A stretch of DNA of 64,000 bases from Atriophallophorus winterbourni (GCA_013407085.1 JACCGJ010023952.1:1-64000), one strand, 5' to 3'. Numbered from the stretch's first letter, positions 10,917-22,490 are shown. A program made the numbers and translations. Notes: generated by a model from the letters alone, not told the origin.

Positions 10917-11470
10917 CAAGATTCAAGGATTTATGGTTTAAAAAATTAATACTTTGCAACACCACAGGATTACTGTATGAATAAAACATGAAAATTACAA
11001 TAGTATAAAAGCAATAGAGAATATCAAATGTAAGGCTCAGGAATGATGTTCGTTTGCAAGTGCAAGTCCAATTTCGCTTTAAACATGGCCAAGCAAGGAG
11101 AGTCCACCACATGTTGGGGTAGGGAATTCCAAAGAAATAGCTCGCACGGCGAAAAAAATGTCGCCGACAATCAATACGGGAACTTGGAACGTAAAGGGAT
11201 AAGGTATGTCCGCGTGTCACTTTTCCATCACATACATCAAGCAAGTGTTTTAGTGGATGTCCTTCGGTAGACACAATTCTATAGGTCAGAATAATATCGC
11301 GTCGTATCCTCCTTTGGATAAAGTCACATAGACCCAGACGTCGCAGTCTTTCGATATACGGAACATTGCGAAGACCCATCACTAACTTTGTTGCTCTATG
11401 ATAGATTTTATCGAAGAGAGCAATATCTTTTCGCAGCCAAGGAGCCCAGACCTCGACCGCATACTCCATC
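10917..11470 (-). mobile_element. CR1-like LINE, 5'-truncated C-terminal copy
   Basis: The minus strand encodes MEYAVEVWAPWLRKDIALFD, KIYHRATKLVMGLRNVPY, RLRRLGLCDFIQRRIRRDII and then SLYVPSSRIDCRRHFFRR; a frameshift follows before the final helix. This is the domain after the RT of CR1/Jockey-type ORF2. The 3' end (TTTTTTAAACCATAAATCC, then TTGAATC) matches sister copies such as 22460-22490. It is wedged between inverted hammerhead-repeat pieces at 10864-10916 and 11525-11690. Confidence 0.85.
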
Positions 11471-11524
11471 AACAATGTGATAACTGAATGCCACTGATAA
11501 ATAGTGTTATAAGAAGGAGAGTCA

Positions 11525-11690
11525 GCCAAAAACCGTAGTGTGTAAGTGTTCGGATGTGACAACCAGAATATACTGGTCGTTTATAAATGCCTTCAGTGCT
11601 TCCCTAAGATTAACTTTGTCATGTTTATTTAGTTTAATAATATACTTTCATAGTTCAAAACATTAGCGTACAAACGGATAATCTGGTACT
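11525..11690 (+). repeat. Hammerhead-repeat (retrozyme-like) fragment, family 1, diverged
   Basis: Aligns with the second half of the 241-bp unit: AAACCGTAGTGTGTAAG, GGATGTGACAACCAGAATAT, ACTGGTCGTTTATA, CAGTGCTTCCCTAAGATTAA. The CTGANGA box is gone and similarity fades after about 11650. Opposite orientation to the fragment at 10864-10916. Confidence 0.55.
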
Positions 11691-11939
11691 TTTCATTGAA
11701 GGTGAACTGGTCTTAAAACGTCGCTTGAACGTAAATCTACAAAGCGTACTTAATAAACGATCGGAATAACGGCACCATCTTATATTACTAGATAATCAAT
11801 GTAACGCGTCCACTTTTACCTCGGATTGAACGCACCACAACGTAAATTTACGCATTAAATAAACACAATTTGAATGTCTAAGTCACTGTTAAATAAAACT
11901 GCCACGACTACGCCGAGAAGCTTGCAAATGTTTATATGT

Positions 11940-12190
11940 TGTTCCATTCCGTGGGTTTAATGCGCGAACATATAAGTGAAAAGGTTTATCGTGCCAGCAT
12001 TATATAACTGGTTCCAAGGTTCAAACTTTATTTACCATTCCTCCACTTTTTCTCTGCATGCGGATCCTAATCGTACTGACCCCATCTGATGATTGCAAAC
12101 AGCACGAAACCGATCGTCAAATAGGTGCGAAGGAAATTGTTGACCGTTAGATGAGACCATGTCACATGCATCACAACACATTCTGGCACT
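11940..12190 (+). repeat. Hammerhead-repeat (retrozyme-like) unit, family 2
   Basis: Matches the unit in the 658-bp duplicated block (13551-14208): TCGTGCCAGCATTATATAAC and CCTCCACTTTTTC, then TGCGGATCCTAATCGTACTG leading into the ribozyme core at 12080-12120. It is a single diverged unit with no tandem partner recognised. Confidence 0.6.
12082..12118 (+). ncRNA. Hammerhead ribozyme core, family 2
   Basis: Core boxes in order: CTGATGA (12086-12092), TTGC-AAACA-GCAC (stem II with a U/C mismatch at its base), GAAA (12106-12109), CCGA, then TC as the cleavage dinucleotide followed by GTC. This is the order CUGANGA / stem II / GAAA / very short stem III / UH that defines hammerheads. It is the only family-2 copy here with both CTGATGA and a GCAC-GAAA join intact. 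Stem I (CCCCAT with GTCAAATAG) is weak, so activity is doubtful. Confidence 0.6.
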
Positions 12191-12991
12191 CCACTGTATG
12201 GCGTTACATTCAATTAGAACACGACAACTTGAGAAACCTATTCGGAATTCCTACAGCAACTTACTCCTTCTAGTTAATGATCTGTGCTATCTATGAAAGT
12301 TTAGTTTTGATGCTGAAATAAAAATGTTATTGTTACTGTACTCTTGGCAATGCAACATAAACATTGTTAACGTCTTTTCCTCGTTAGAAAATGATGACGA
12401 AATGACCTCATTATTTAGCACCAGTAATGAGGTTTCCTTGAGATTACGAAGTAGCAAGTGCATTGTAGTTTGATTAAGCGTTTTCACTAAACAAACTGGC
12501 TCGACTTGTCAGGTTTGCATGATCGATTGGATAAATTTGATTATAATGTTAATACGAAATCTTCCTTCTACATTTTCACACTTCATCTTACAGTCAATAA
12601 AAACAAAATTATGAGCTGTGAAATAGTACGAATTTTCGGCAGGGCAATTGACGCCTTTGTTCAGACTATTTTTGGAGGTGTACGATGCAAATTTAGCTAA
12701 TCGTTCGCATGAATAACTAAGCGAACTCACCTTGAGAGATGACATGCACGTCGGCTTATTTTAAAACTTTAAATAGTTTCCTTCTAGATTGTGCGTGATA
12801 TTCGATTTATGGTTATCGCAATGTCCCAAAAGGTAAACAAAATGTTCGAAAGTTTATTTCACCAGCACAGAAATCGCAATTGAATTATCGTACAAGAATT
12901 CCCAATAATAGAACCTTATTCGCCACACTTCGCTAAATCCAAACTATCCCGGGCCAATTCTAAATCTGTTTATCCGCACAGTGGTGCCATT
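12191..12991. other. No gene recognised
   Basis: AT-rich, 0.8 kb. Open frames at 12287-12487 (-) and 12506-12745 (both strands) show no motif. Nothing here repeats elsewhere in the window that I could see. Confidence 0.35.
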
Positions 12992-13381
12992 TCAAATTGG
13001 ACGCGGAATGCGACGGTCTGGAATCTGCAGCACGATCGAACTAAAGGAGTTTGTGTTAGCTTTTATTGATCTCCATGAGGTTTGGACAACGATGCAGTCG
13101 CAGGAGCTGGCAGGACGAAGCTGAATAAACTTCGGACTGCCTAACGGGACTACGGCTCCGGATTTTTCCTCGAGGTTGACTCCTGAAGCCTTTTCCATGA
13201 TTTGATGTAGCCACAAGGCAGTGGAGGTTTCAGATAAGGGTTTTTCTTCCCCTAGGTGGACCACCTTCATGAAATTACGAGCTTCACCTGTCCGAAGCAT
13301 GCTGGTTTTTATTCGCCAGTCAGCCGCCTTCGCCCTTTCTACTGTCAGTAGAAGCAGTTCCGCCGGGTCACACAGGACCAC
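12992..13381 (-). CDS. Unrecognised GC-richer 129-codon open frame
   Basis: An uninterrupted minus-strand frame, clearly richer in GC than its neighbours, with a balanced amino-acid composition (VVLCDPAELLLLTVERAKAA near the start; SSCDCIVVQTSWRS in the middle). The frame stays open upstream of its first ATG, into the region to about 13450. I do not recognise the family. It could be part of a transposon, a processed pseudogene or an exon. The base composition and absence of low-complexity bias suggest it was recently coding. No membrane span or signal peptide is visible. Confidence 0.3.
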   Translation of the reverse strand: MVLCDPAELLLLTVERAKAADWRIKTSMLRTGEARNFMKVVHLGEEKPLSETSTALWLHQIMEKASGVNLEEKSGAVVPLGSPKFIQLRPASSCDCIVVQTSWRSIKANTNSFSSIVLQIPDRRIPRPI

Positions 13382-13550
13382 GCGTGCAGGCCAGGAGCTG
13401 GACTTGGTTGTAAGAGGCTACATGAAACGCGTGCCATTGGAGCATTTTTGAAATTGGGAGCTTAACCCAAAAACCGCCCCGGCCCTGACAACCTTGGAAC
13501 CGCTCGGTCATTGAGCGTGGGTTATTTCGATTCATACTGTAGCGATTACA

Positions 13551-14208
13551 GCTGAATAATTAAAGCGCCATAAATCTGTATTCAGGCGCAATTCCATTGC
13601 TTCCACTGTTTCAAGCGCATGCATGTATGGGCCCATGTGATTGAACTGGATAATCGTACCAACCGTATTCAACAGTGGTTGACCAACTCAACTTGTTTAT
13701 CATTTTTCGAGGCATGTGGATCTTGATCGTACTGTCCCTATCTGATGAGTGCAAACAGCAAACCGGTCGTGGGGTGTGTGATGAAAATGCATTCAAATAC
13801 GGATTTTGTTAATGTTTATACGCTTAAACGTATCTACATGTGTTTAAGCACATGTATTTGAACAGGTTAGTTGTGCCAAACTTATCCAACAGTGGCTTAC
13901 ACGCTCAACTTGTTTATGGCGACATACCTTCGCGTGAACCGTTTTATTACGCGCTAAGAGTGGGACTTGAGTTGCATTCCGAGATTTTCCAAACTGATTG
14001 AGGCCATTTGGATATGAATAAAACGATCCATAGGTTTTCTTGTGTATGTTTAATTCAAGTTAATAATCAAGACCACTCCACCTGCTTCCACCAAAGTTTT
14101 CATTTTCATCAAATCAATCTTTTGCAACACGTGATCAATTATTGTTCAACGCCGTGTTACGCATTGCTTCCTTTTGTGCATTTCCTTGCTAGATGTTGAA
14201 CCCTCGAC
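13551..14208 (+). repeat. Long direct repeat, copy 1, containing hammerhead units
   Basis: This 658-bp block is repeated in the same orientation at 18758-19416 with only scattered differences. It begins GCTGAATAATTAAAGCG and ends TTGAACCCTCGAC. Inside are a family-2 hammerhead unit (CCACTGTTTCAAG at about 13597 to about 13800) and a partial second unit (GGTTAGTTGTGCCAAACTTA, 13865-13920), followed by about 290 bp unrelated to the unit. The block is therefore a composite repeat that carried a retrozyme-like tandem with it. Sequence outside the block differs at both ends. Confidence 0.9.
13736..13775 (+). ncRNA. Decayed hammerhead ribozyme core, family 2
   Basis: CCCTAT before CTGATGA (13742-13748), then GTGC-AAACA-GC and AAACCGGTC followed by GTGGGG. 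CCCTAT pairs with GTGGGG in register as stem I, with G-U wobbles. Relative to the best copies three bases of the GCAC-GAAA join are missing, so it is probably inactive. The same deletion is present at 18949, so it predates the block duplication. Confidence 0.65.
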
Positions 14209-14499
14209 ATTGGGTAAACAACAAATTGCTGCGTGACGTTATAGCAAATGTTGAGCAGCCATTGATGCGGGAAGAGGATTGATCTCAGATCGATTGGTAT
14301 ATCGTGATTCTTTGCAAGTTGCGGCCAATCCTTTATTTTCATCTGTCTTTAAGTTTATTTGTCGTTGGTTTGATATTAAACGTGATCAGCATCTGTCATA
14401 TAAGCAATTTGAAATCAATCAATATCAAGAAATATAAGAGGAAAATAGTTTATAAGTAAACTAATAACTACAATCTCGGCCATAATTAGTAAATGAAGA
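14209..14499. other. Unassigned spacer
   Basis: Short stretch between the direct repeat and the start of recognisable LINE ORF1 sequence. A minus-strand open frame overlaps its start without known motifs. Confidence 0.3.
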
Positions 14500-17400
14500 C
14501 ATCGGTGATTGTGGATTGTGCACAGACTCATCCCTTACTGGATTGTAACAATGACACGAAGGATGACCTCGATGCCCAGACAAAGATGGCAGCACATGAT
14601 GTGTGTCAAATGTTTATTAACAACGTTGATTTCCCCGGCGTTCGCTACGTATGTAGTGCATGTTGAAGTAAACAGCCTAGCGATACACCTACAAATCCTT
14701 CCCGTGAGGCATAGCTGGAATCTTGAATAGGGATTTTTTGTAAATTGTTAACGAGGAAACGCTTAAACCGCTTTTGGTAGATACAATTGCCAAAGCAATT
14801 CAACCCGAAATAAATGTTGCATAAGGCGTTAAAAAGCATGAGAAAAAATACGCTAAAAACTTAACCCTTAACAGAGTGTGATTACTGCTTATCCGGGTGT
14901 AATAAAGATGGATCTAGTGAAACCTGCTTACCGCGGTCCTCATCTGGTAAATTGGTGAACACTTTGGCCAGGACCACACACCGTCTAGTTGCAAGGTCCG
15001 AGCAACCCAAAAAACGCAACACTACAGCTCATTCAACTAAGACCGATATCGCTCTCAGTGTACTCTACAAAAATTTACCGGGGACGACAGATAGAATTTT
15101 CCGACAAGACAAGCAAATGTGCTCAAGGAATGGACTAAGCTTTAGTACCTACTTCGATGACTCGTTTAACTCGGCATAAAAGCTCCCCACACGTAGACCT
15201 ATCAAGGTCGTTCAATCTAGGCACGCCAAACCTCACACTTCTTTGGAAGTATTGATCGTTTTTAATCAATTAAACATAGCTAGCCGATTTGAATCAATAT
15301 AGAAGCTTGGCTTCAGTAGCTTGGCTTCATTTTCGTTCATTTAATTAGCTAATTGTACATATATATAAAAATGAGCTGTAAATAAACGAAGCATTCCGTC
15401 GGTCGTCTTCTCCCATTTTCGTGAGTGTTGGGTCAGCCGGAACTTGCTTCAAAAACACAACAAGACCGGCCGCGCATATTAAAAGTGACATTGGGAACTA
15501 AATCTGACATGGAAGAAGTCATCATCAATGAGTATCTACTCAATTCTTGTCCCGGTTTAACTTGCCCAGTACAAGGCGACATACTCTTGTGGGAAAGAAC
15601 ATGTCTATCTACTTGTCGGGACAAGTCTACTTCACGAATAATAATATTCGTCGGTGTCCCAAAACTGGTGATGCAGTATCAGCTTCGGAATCAAAGCAAC
15701 ATGATTTAAAGCAATGGCTATACATTGCCGATGCCATTGGATCTCGTGATTCAATTGTTGTAGACACTTTTAGAATACGAAGATCTTCCGAATACAAAGG
15801 CAATGGGCCCAGTCCTCTGAAGATCACTTTCCTAACGACCGACATGGCTATCGCTATTAATACCAACTGGAAATCGTACCGCGCAAAACCTCTACCAAAC
15901 GTAAGACTAAGCGTGTCTAAGAGTTTTCCCTCACTAACCCCCCAGTGAATTATCACAGTCACAGTTTGATTGCATTGTTACTGACAGTCAAAATGTTACT
16001 TAATAAAACGAAAAAGGTCCGACTCACCGCGTGTCGGACCAATAGCTACATAACACGATCCTTCATTTGTAATATAATTACGATCAAGTGTATATATACG
16101 AATGATCAGTGTTTAACCAACAATTTAGCTGAACTATGCTAGCTTTGTGACAGACTTTCATCCGATTTGGTTGCAGTTACAGAGACTTGGTTCCAGCTAT
16201 ACATGGCTGACACTGAGCTCTCGATTACAAAAATGTCACTATTCCGTCGCAATCGCCTAAGATTCAGGGGTGGAGTTGCAGTCTACTTTCATGAGCGTTG
16301 AGCGCAGTGTAACGTACTTTATCATCCTAAGCCTTCATGATACAAAGGGTGGTGTTCAGTAAACCTAGTGAATGGGGATGAATGTACGATCGGCATCATT
16401 TACCGCTCGCCATATTCCTAAAGCTCATTTAATGATAGGCTAATCGAATCCTTGCAATACATTATAAGCAGCCACACTACGCAATTGCTGATCGTTGGCG
16501 ATTTCAATCTCTCGCATCTGTTTTCAAGAAGTGATGACTCCCTGCATTCGTTTGAACATAAATTCAAGGAGGTTATAGAAATTGCTTCACTGCACAACCA
16601 CGTTAACCAGCCAACTCGCAGGCGGGGTCTTGACCAAACTGCAACCCTTGACCTTGTCTTAACGCCTGAAGCGACCGTGGTAGAGGATATGCAATAACTG
16701 GCACCACTTCGGATGAGTGATCATACGGTGCTTTTGTTTGATTATGTATGTAGTGCGGAACGATTCAGCGAACAGACAAAAGTCTTAAGGAAAATTTAAT
16801 TTCTATCATTAAATAACAGTATCCGGGATGCGCACACTCATGAGTTTGATTGCATGGATTCTGGCTCATATTACAATACATTTATAAATTATCTGAATTG
16901 GAAGATTGACCAAAACTCGACTTTTGTACCACACAAATGTAACTAAAACAACCAGTTTGTTATTCGGAGTAGAACTAAGGAATGATTAGCTATAACGAGA
17001 GAGTTTTTGATATGGAAGCAACTTGGAAGCGATTCTGTAACATATGGATTCACGTTATTACTCTTGTAACAGAAGATCGCATGCAGTTCCACCGAAAAGA
17101 AATCATAAGTTTCTCGTCAATATAGTAAATGAGCGATCAAGAATCAAACGAAGCGTATTCTCTGTACAGATCCAAAATGGATTGACTCACTCTGTCCAAG
17201 ATACCACCGAAGCTTTAGTTAAGTCTTACTCATTTGTTTTCAATCCCAAGTGTTATATCCCATATCAAGTTTTACCAAATTCGACAGTATTAGAATTGAT
17301 AAGTGAAATTGCTGTCAATGAATATATAGTTTGGCGGGAAATTTGTCAAATAAACGAAAAGTCCCCTGGTACATGCAAAATTATCCCAGCCATACTTCGC

Positions 17401-17850
17401 AGATGTCGCATTGCTTTGACGGCTTCTCTCACGCTTATTTAATCTCAGCCTACACGAAGGAAATATACCACCGCATTGGAAAGCAGCGGTGATAACTCCT
17501 ATTTACGAAGGTGGTAACCCTTCGGGCACAGCAAACTATAGACAGGTAACGCTACTTACGGTGGTCTCTAAATTAATGGAACTCATTGTGACGGCGCGCA
17601 TAAAAGAACATTTTGAAAACCAACATATTCTGACTGCAGCACAACACGATTTACGAAGTAATCATTGCTATTTATCTAACCTTCTTACGACGTACGAGGA
17701 CAAAGGCGCTAGACGAAGGTGAGACTTGTTACACCTATAGTTCCACAGCCATGACATTCGGATGAAAAATATCGAAGCTTATGGAATAACGGGAATGTTG
17801 CTGAACTGGATAAGTTACTATCTTACGAAAGCAACGAAAGTAATCCGTGT
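14500..17850 (+). mobile_element. CR1-like LINE, long decayed copy with both ORFs
   Basis: ORF1: a PHD-finger-like segment at about 14500-14690 (QMFINNVDFPGVRYVCSAC), then at 15547-15948 the RRM-like C-terminal part (LKQWLYIADAIGSRDSI, PLKITFLTTDMAIAIN, NWKSYRAKPLPNVRLSV). ORF2: YTNDQCLTNNLAEL (about 16093), LVAVTETWFQLYM, FRGGVAVYFHER, IVGDFNLSHLF (about 16490), HNHVNQPTRRRGLDQTATLD, then MSDHTVLLFDYV with the endonuclease SDH. The RT half has AAVITPIYEGGNPSGTANYR (about 17480), VTLLTVVSKLME, AAQHDLRSNHCYLSNLL and IEAYGITGMLLNWISYYLT up to about 17850. Stops and frameshifts occur throughout. It is 3'-truncated in the palm, before the FADD box. It belongs to the same subfamily as 33665-34610 and 36925-37830. 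Confidence 0.85.
15547..15948 (+). pseudogene. LINE ORF1 C-terminal part (RRM-like)
   Basis: The longest open piece of ORF1 in the copy at 14500-17850: about 133 codons. The order SRDSIVVDTFRIRR...PLKITF resembles the RIG...RPLKV.F block of CR1/L2 ORF1 proteins, an RNA-binding RRM-like fold. The same residues (NWKSYRAQLP, VRLSV) recur at 33684-33780, showing that it is the element's own ORF. ORF1 products coat the RNA and act as chaperones in retrotransposition; this copy is dead. Confidence 0.65.
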
Positions 17851-18499
17851 TCTTTCCAAAATCGTGTTGAATCCACACCCGCTAAAATAAATCAAGATTG
17901 TATACAGTGAAACAACGGTCCTGTATTTTCTGTGATGAGAGAGCGGATAAATATATATCTGTTCTTCGAAAATGAAACTATGAATCATAGTTAGATTATT
18001 GATTGAGTAAAATAAATTTTTCAACACCATCTATTTGTTCATGTGTCCACAGAGTTGGAATGTTCGGTATTCTGTTTACCACGAAACAGCAACAAAGACG
18101 CGTGCACTCTGTGCGAATATAGTCTCACGATTTGATTAATTAGGAATTTGGAATTAAAATGGACCTTTTTGAAGATCCTAGGTGAATTGAGTAGATAAAA
18201 TAAAAGATCGATCGAACCGAAAAAAAAAATTACACTGTTAAATAATAAGAGTACTAGACCCCACTATAAGAACACACCAAAAAATAAAAATCCGTTAATT
18301 TTGTTTCCTGCTGTTATTGAATCCCCCGGCCTCGCCACATCGTATGATGCAGCGGTCTACAAACGATTTGCTAAGAATGCGGCATTAAACCTGCAGTAAA
18401 ATCTTTCATTTTCAGCGTTGCATTGTTTACAATCGGTAATTAAACCGAGTTCATGAAATCATTTTGAACACTTCAGCGAATGATGTAAGTTATGCTAAA
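17851..18499. other. No gene recognised
   Basis: Sequence downstream of the truncated LINE, about 650 bp, with an A-rich run at about 18221-18229. Nothing recognised. Confidence 0.35.
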
Positions 18500-18700
18500 C
18501 ATATCGGCAACACTATACATCAGTCGTTTATAAACGTCTTAAGAGCTTGACTAAGATTCACTCTGTTATTTTGTATTGAACCAAATTGATTCGTTGTACA
18601 ATCCTAATTTAACAGTAACTTCGAAATCAAACATTGTTTAACACTCTTCCACTGTTTCAAGACTCACTAAAACTAATCTCGCTGTCAGAACCAGGCTAGA
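18500..18700 (+). repeat. Hammerhead-repeat (retrozyme-like) fragment, family 1, diverged
   Basis: Aligns with the lower half of the 241-bp unit (AGAGCTTGACTAAGATTCAC, TTTTGTATTGAAC, ATTCGTTGTAC) and then the start of a next unit (TTCCACTGTTTCAAGACTCA at about 18649, CTAATCTCGCTGTC). It ends just before the ribozyme core would start. This is a remnant of at least two tandem units. Confidence 0.65.
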
Positions 18701-18757
18701 GTTGTGTAGAATATGGGCATGTTGGAACATTATGCCCTCAGTGAAACTCGTTTTTAT

Positions 18758-19416
18758 GCTGAATAATTAAAGCGACATAAATCCGTAAACACGCGCATTT
18801 CCATTGCTTCCACTGTTTGAAACGCATGCATCTATGGGCCCATGTGATTGAACTGGATAATCGTACCAACCTTATTCAACATTGGTTGACCAACTGAACT
18901 TGTTTATCATTTTTCGGGGCATGTGGATCTTGATCGTACTGTCCCTACCTGATGAGTGCAAACAGCAAACCGGTCGTGGGGTTTGTGATCAAAATGGATT
19001 CAAATACGGATTTTGTTAATGGTTATGTGCTTAAACTTATCTACATGTGTTTAGGCACATGCATTTGAACAGGTTAGTCGTGCCAAACTTATCCAGCAGT
19101 GGCTTACATGCTCAACTTGTTTATGGCGACATACCTTCGCGTGAAGCGGTTTATTACGTGCTAAGAGTGGGACTTGAGTTGCATTCCGAGATTTTCCAAA
19201 CTGATTGAGGCCCTTTGGATATGAATAAAACGATCCATAAGTTTTCTTGTGTATGTTTAATTCAAGTCAATAATCAAGGCCACTCCACCTGCTTCCACCA
19301 AAGTTTTCATTTTCATCAAATCAATAATTTTGCAACATGTGATCAATTATTGTTCAACGCTGTGTAACGCATTGCTTCCTTTTGTGCATTTCCTCGCCAG
19401 ATGTTGAACCCTCGAC
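18758..19416 (+). repeat. Long direct repeat, copy 2, containing hammerhead units
   Basis: Second copy of the block at 13551-14208, in direct orientation about 5.2 kb downstream. It has a family-2 ribozyme core (CCCTACCTGATGAGTGC, CTGATGA at 18949-18955) with the same three-base deletion as copy 1. Downstream of CCCTCGAC the sequences differ (CAGAAACC here, ATTGGGT in copy 1). I found no clear target-site duplication. Confidence 0.9.
18943..18982 (+). ncRNA. Decayed hammerhead ribozyme core, family 2
   Basis: CCCTAC, CTGATGA, GTGC-AAACA-GC, AAACCGGTC, GTGGGG in the same register as copy 1. Stem I can form between CCCTAC and GTGGGG. The shared deletion before AAA makes cleavage unlikely. Confidence 0.65.
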
Positions 19417-21284
19417 CAGAAACCAAGCAGCACAAACGTGACATTCGCTAGCTGGCCGGCTTCAGCGTCACGCACCCACTTTGTGGTTCTCTTTTCATCT
19501 TGCAACAGGATTTAGCTCATCCAGTCAATTGATCACTGTTGGCCTGTTAATATTCCGTTGTGGTCTGCCTCGTTTAAAGGCTTTCTGTGATGCAGTAACA
19601 CGATTTCGCAATACATTTGTTATCACTCTGAATGGTGCCGTGTCTAGCTGAGCGAATGCACAATGCCCCCTACCTCATCGAAAGATCAGCCGAAGGTTTC
19701 GCGCGAGAGTTTGTTTTTGTACATTTGTAAATTTATCTTGAACTCTATACTGCAAACCGCCGTCCAGAACCATTGCTGTATACCAATGGCAACTTTCATA
19801 ATCTAGTTCGTGTTCTTAGTTCGGAGCTTCGTTGTGTCGCATAAAATCACAAACCTAGATAATCTGCACAAAGTGAAATAAAGTCGGAGGCTGCATGTGG
19901 GCTGAGATAATTTCGGGTTGCCCATGTCTAAACAGGATAAGCGAAGTGGGAATACCCAATTGACCGTGTACCAGGCTGGTGCGGTTAGCTTTTTAAATAG
20001 CATCGCACACAATGAATAGTTTTGTGTTAGCACCTTTGCCACATGTCCATAAGGAAGCTAAATTGGCTGTAATTAGCTAGGTCCTAATTATAAAATCTGG
20101 ACAGCGATTTAGACAAATTAATGTAGGCGGGATATCGATCTGTGGATACAAGAGGGCAAGAAGGGCAGGAAGAAGTGTGCGCTTTGACAGATTCGGCTTT
20201 AAGCTTTTACAATGAGCACAAAATATGCGAACTCTTGCAAATGTCCATAAAGACGTAAGCGCACCAGCGATCTACATCGGCGAGAGAAGTGCAGGTATGC
20301 CTAACTCATACGAACAAGATGGCTGGCATATCAGAGAAGCTCACCGAACACACATGTCGGACCGCAAAGAAACTGAGTGGCTGTGGAATAACAATAACAT
20401 GAGCACAGTAAGATTACCACATCCTTCATAAATACCATGCCCGGTGGTGGCAGTATATACATTCTGCCACAGAAAATTCAGGAATGCCCATCGTCTCATG
20501 CAACATGAAAGATTGGCAAGGTGATTTGTTCAAACAAATATGTGAGTTAACTGGCGTTCAATCCCTTGTATGAAGCAGTGTGATTGTAAAAATATATCTG
20601 GTTCAACTAATCGAAATCGATTATCGTGTGATATTAATCACCTGATAAATAAAATATTCATTGCTTTAATTTCGTAAAATTTTTATTCTTATTTTATAGA
20701 GAGTTTGTTGTTGTAAGTTAGAAAAAGGTTGATTTATTTGGTCACATTGAAATAAAAGTAAAAAAGCATATCAATGGGTTAAAAGTACTGAATGTCGAAC
20801 AATTTTGGTCGAGATAATTTCAAATATAAATTAATAAAACCGCTCAAAGTTGTTGAAAAAGCGGTTGAAATGAAAGGGACGAATAGCAGAAACGTATTTC
20901 GGCTCAAGTTAATCGTGACGGATGTTCAAAACTCAGAACCTTTCGCAAGTAAATCTAAATTTCAGCCAACACAATATTACATCGCGCTAGTTTAGCATTT
21001 AGTGATCAATGTGTTTTAACTTTTCTTGATTTAATGGTATTACTTATTTTCATTTTAAGTAGTTAAATATAAATATACGTCCACATGGAATCCCGGCATT
21101 TTATAGGGCTGAGTCAAGGAGGAGGGCAGCGTCCAATGCTTGACAAAACTCATCATGAAAATGATATGGATAAACGTAAAATACCGTTTCATTAATTTTT
21201 GATCAAATGAACAATTTATGGCACTGAGAATCATTCTGTTACATATGTTTGTCCTATTTTTCTTGGGTCAATATTTATGGTTTG
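19417..21284. other. No gene recognised
   Basis: About 1.9 kb. The first 600 bp are GC-richer and look like old transposon, but I recognise no domain. At 20225-20431 (+) a 68-codon frame contains APAIYIGERSAG, faintly like the YIG part of a GIY-YIG nuclease, but the remaining motif residues are not evident. A 67-codon frame at 20792-20995 is unrecognised. Confidence 0.35.
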
Positions 21285-22490
21285 AAAAGCTGACGCTACA
21301 AATTATCGTTCCGACACATTATTATCTGTTATTGGTAAGGTCGTGGAACGTATAGTCTCGGAAAGAATGGTTGCACAGTTTGAATTGCGTAATTTGTTTT
21401 CGCCAGAGCAGCATGGATTTCGATCAATTCGCACTTGTTTAACGAATCTTCTCATAGCGTTAGACGACCGCACGAATTAGTTGGATAGAAGTTCTTGAAT
21501 TCACGTCTGTTACTTAAACATTTCTAAAGCCTTTGACGGAGTCAATCTCCATTTGCTTATTCAAAAACGGATACGTTTAGGAATATGTGATCCACTCGGT
21601 TCATATTTGCCCGACTACATGTCAGATGGCCATGTACGAGTTAGAGTAAACGGAGTGCTATCCCAAATGTTTAAAACAACCAACTGTGTCCCACAAGAAT
21701 CCGTGCTGGGCCTCTCCTATATAAACGATTTACTTCTTCCCTTATATCATCCAAAATGGTTCTGTACACGGATGATATGAAAATTTTGAAAAAGATCTTG
21801 GACTATGTATTAGTTGAAACCTGAAGAGCATGGTGCAATGCCAGAATATATATCGACATGCCAACAGATTGTTAGGTATCTTTCGAAGAATATTTGGAAG
21901 ATTCTCGCTGGTAACGTTACCAAGGATAATGAACGTCTACCGTCGCTCCACGATGGAGTATGCGGTAGAGGTCTGGGCTCCTTGGCTGCGAAGAGATTTT
22001 GCTCTCTTTGATAAAATCTATCACAGGGCGACAAAGTTAATGATGGGTGTCCGCAATGTTCCTTACACCGAAAAATTGCGATGTCCTTGTCTATGTAACT
22101 TTACTCAAAGAGGATACGACGCCATATTATTCGGACCTATAGAAGTGTGTCTACCGAATGAAATCCACTAAAACACATGATTGATTTGTGTGATCGGAAG
22201 GTGACACGCGGACATACCTTATCCCTTTACGTCCAAAGTTCCCGTATTGATTGCCGGCGCCGTTTTCGCCGTATTTCTTCGAAATTCACTATCCTAACAA
22301 TTGGTGGACTCTACTTCCCTGGTAGTGTTTAAAGCGACATTGAACTTTTACACGCCAAAGAACATCATTTGTGAGCCTTACATTTGATATTCGTTATTCC
22401 TTTTATCCTATTATATTTTAACATTTCAATGAATCGGTAATCCTATGATGTTGCAAAGTATTAACTTTTTAAACATAAATCCTTGAATCC
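21285..22490 (+). mobile_element. CR1-like LINE, truncated and internally deleted
   Basis: The plus strand encodes LLSVIGKVVERIVSERMVAQ, SPEQHGFRSIRTCLTNLLIA, ISKAFDGVN (palm), LLIQKRIRLGI, VRVRVNGVLSQMFK and CVPQESVLGLSYINDL. Then a deletion removes the region from the FADD box to the EKDLG segment. It resumes with ANRLLGIFRRIFGRFS, MEYAVEVWAPWLRRDFALFD and YHRATKLMMGVRNVPYTEKL. Stops and frameshifts are frequent. The 3' end at about 22455-22490 (CTTTTTAAACATAAATCC, TTGAATC) equals that of 10917-11470, so the two belong to one subfamily. Confidence 0.85.

Noticed and set aside
13460..13520. tRNA-like A box (GACCGAGCGGTTCC, minus strand) suggesting a SINE
   Set aside because: No B box (GGTTCGA) at the expected distance and no repeat copy in the window.
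20225..20431. Possible GIY-YIG nuclease of a Penelope-like element (IYIGERSAG)
   Set aside because: Only the YIG part is suggestive; the second GIY strand, Arg and Glu of the domain and any nearby RT are not visible. It would be attractive as a partner for the hammerhead repeats but is not supported.
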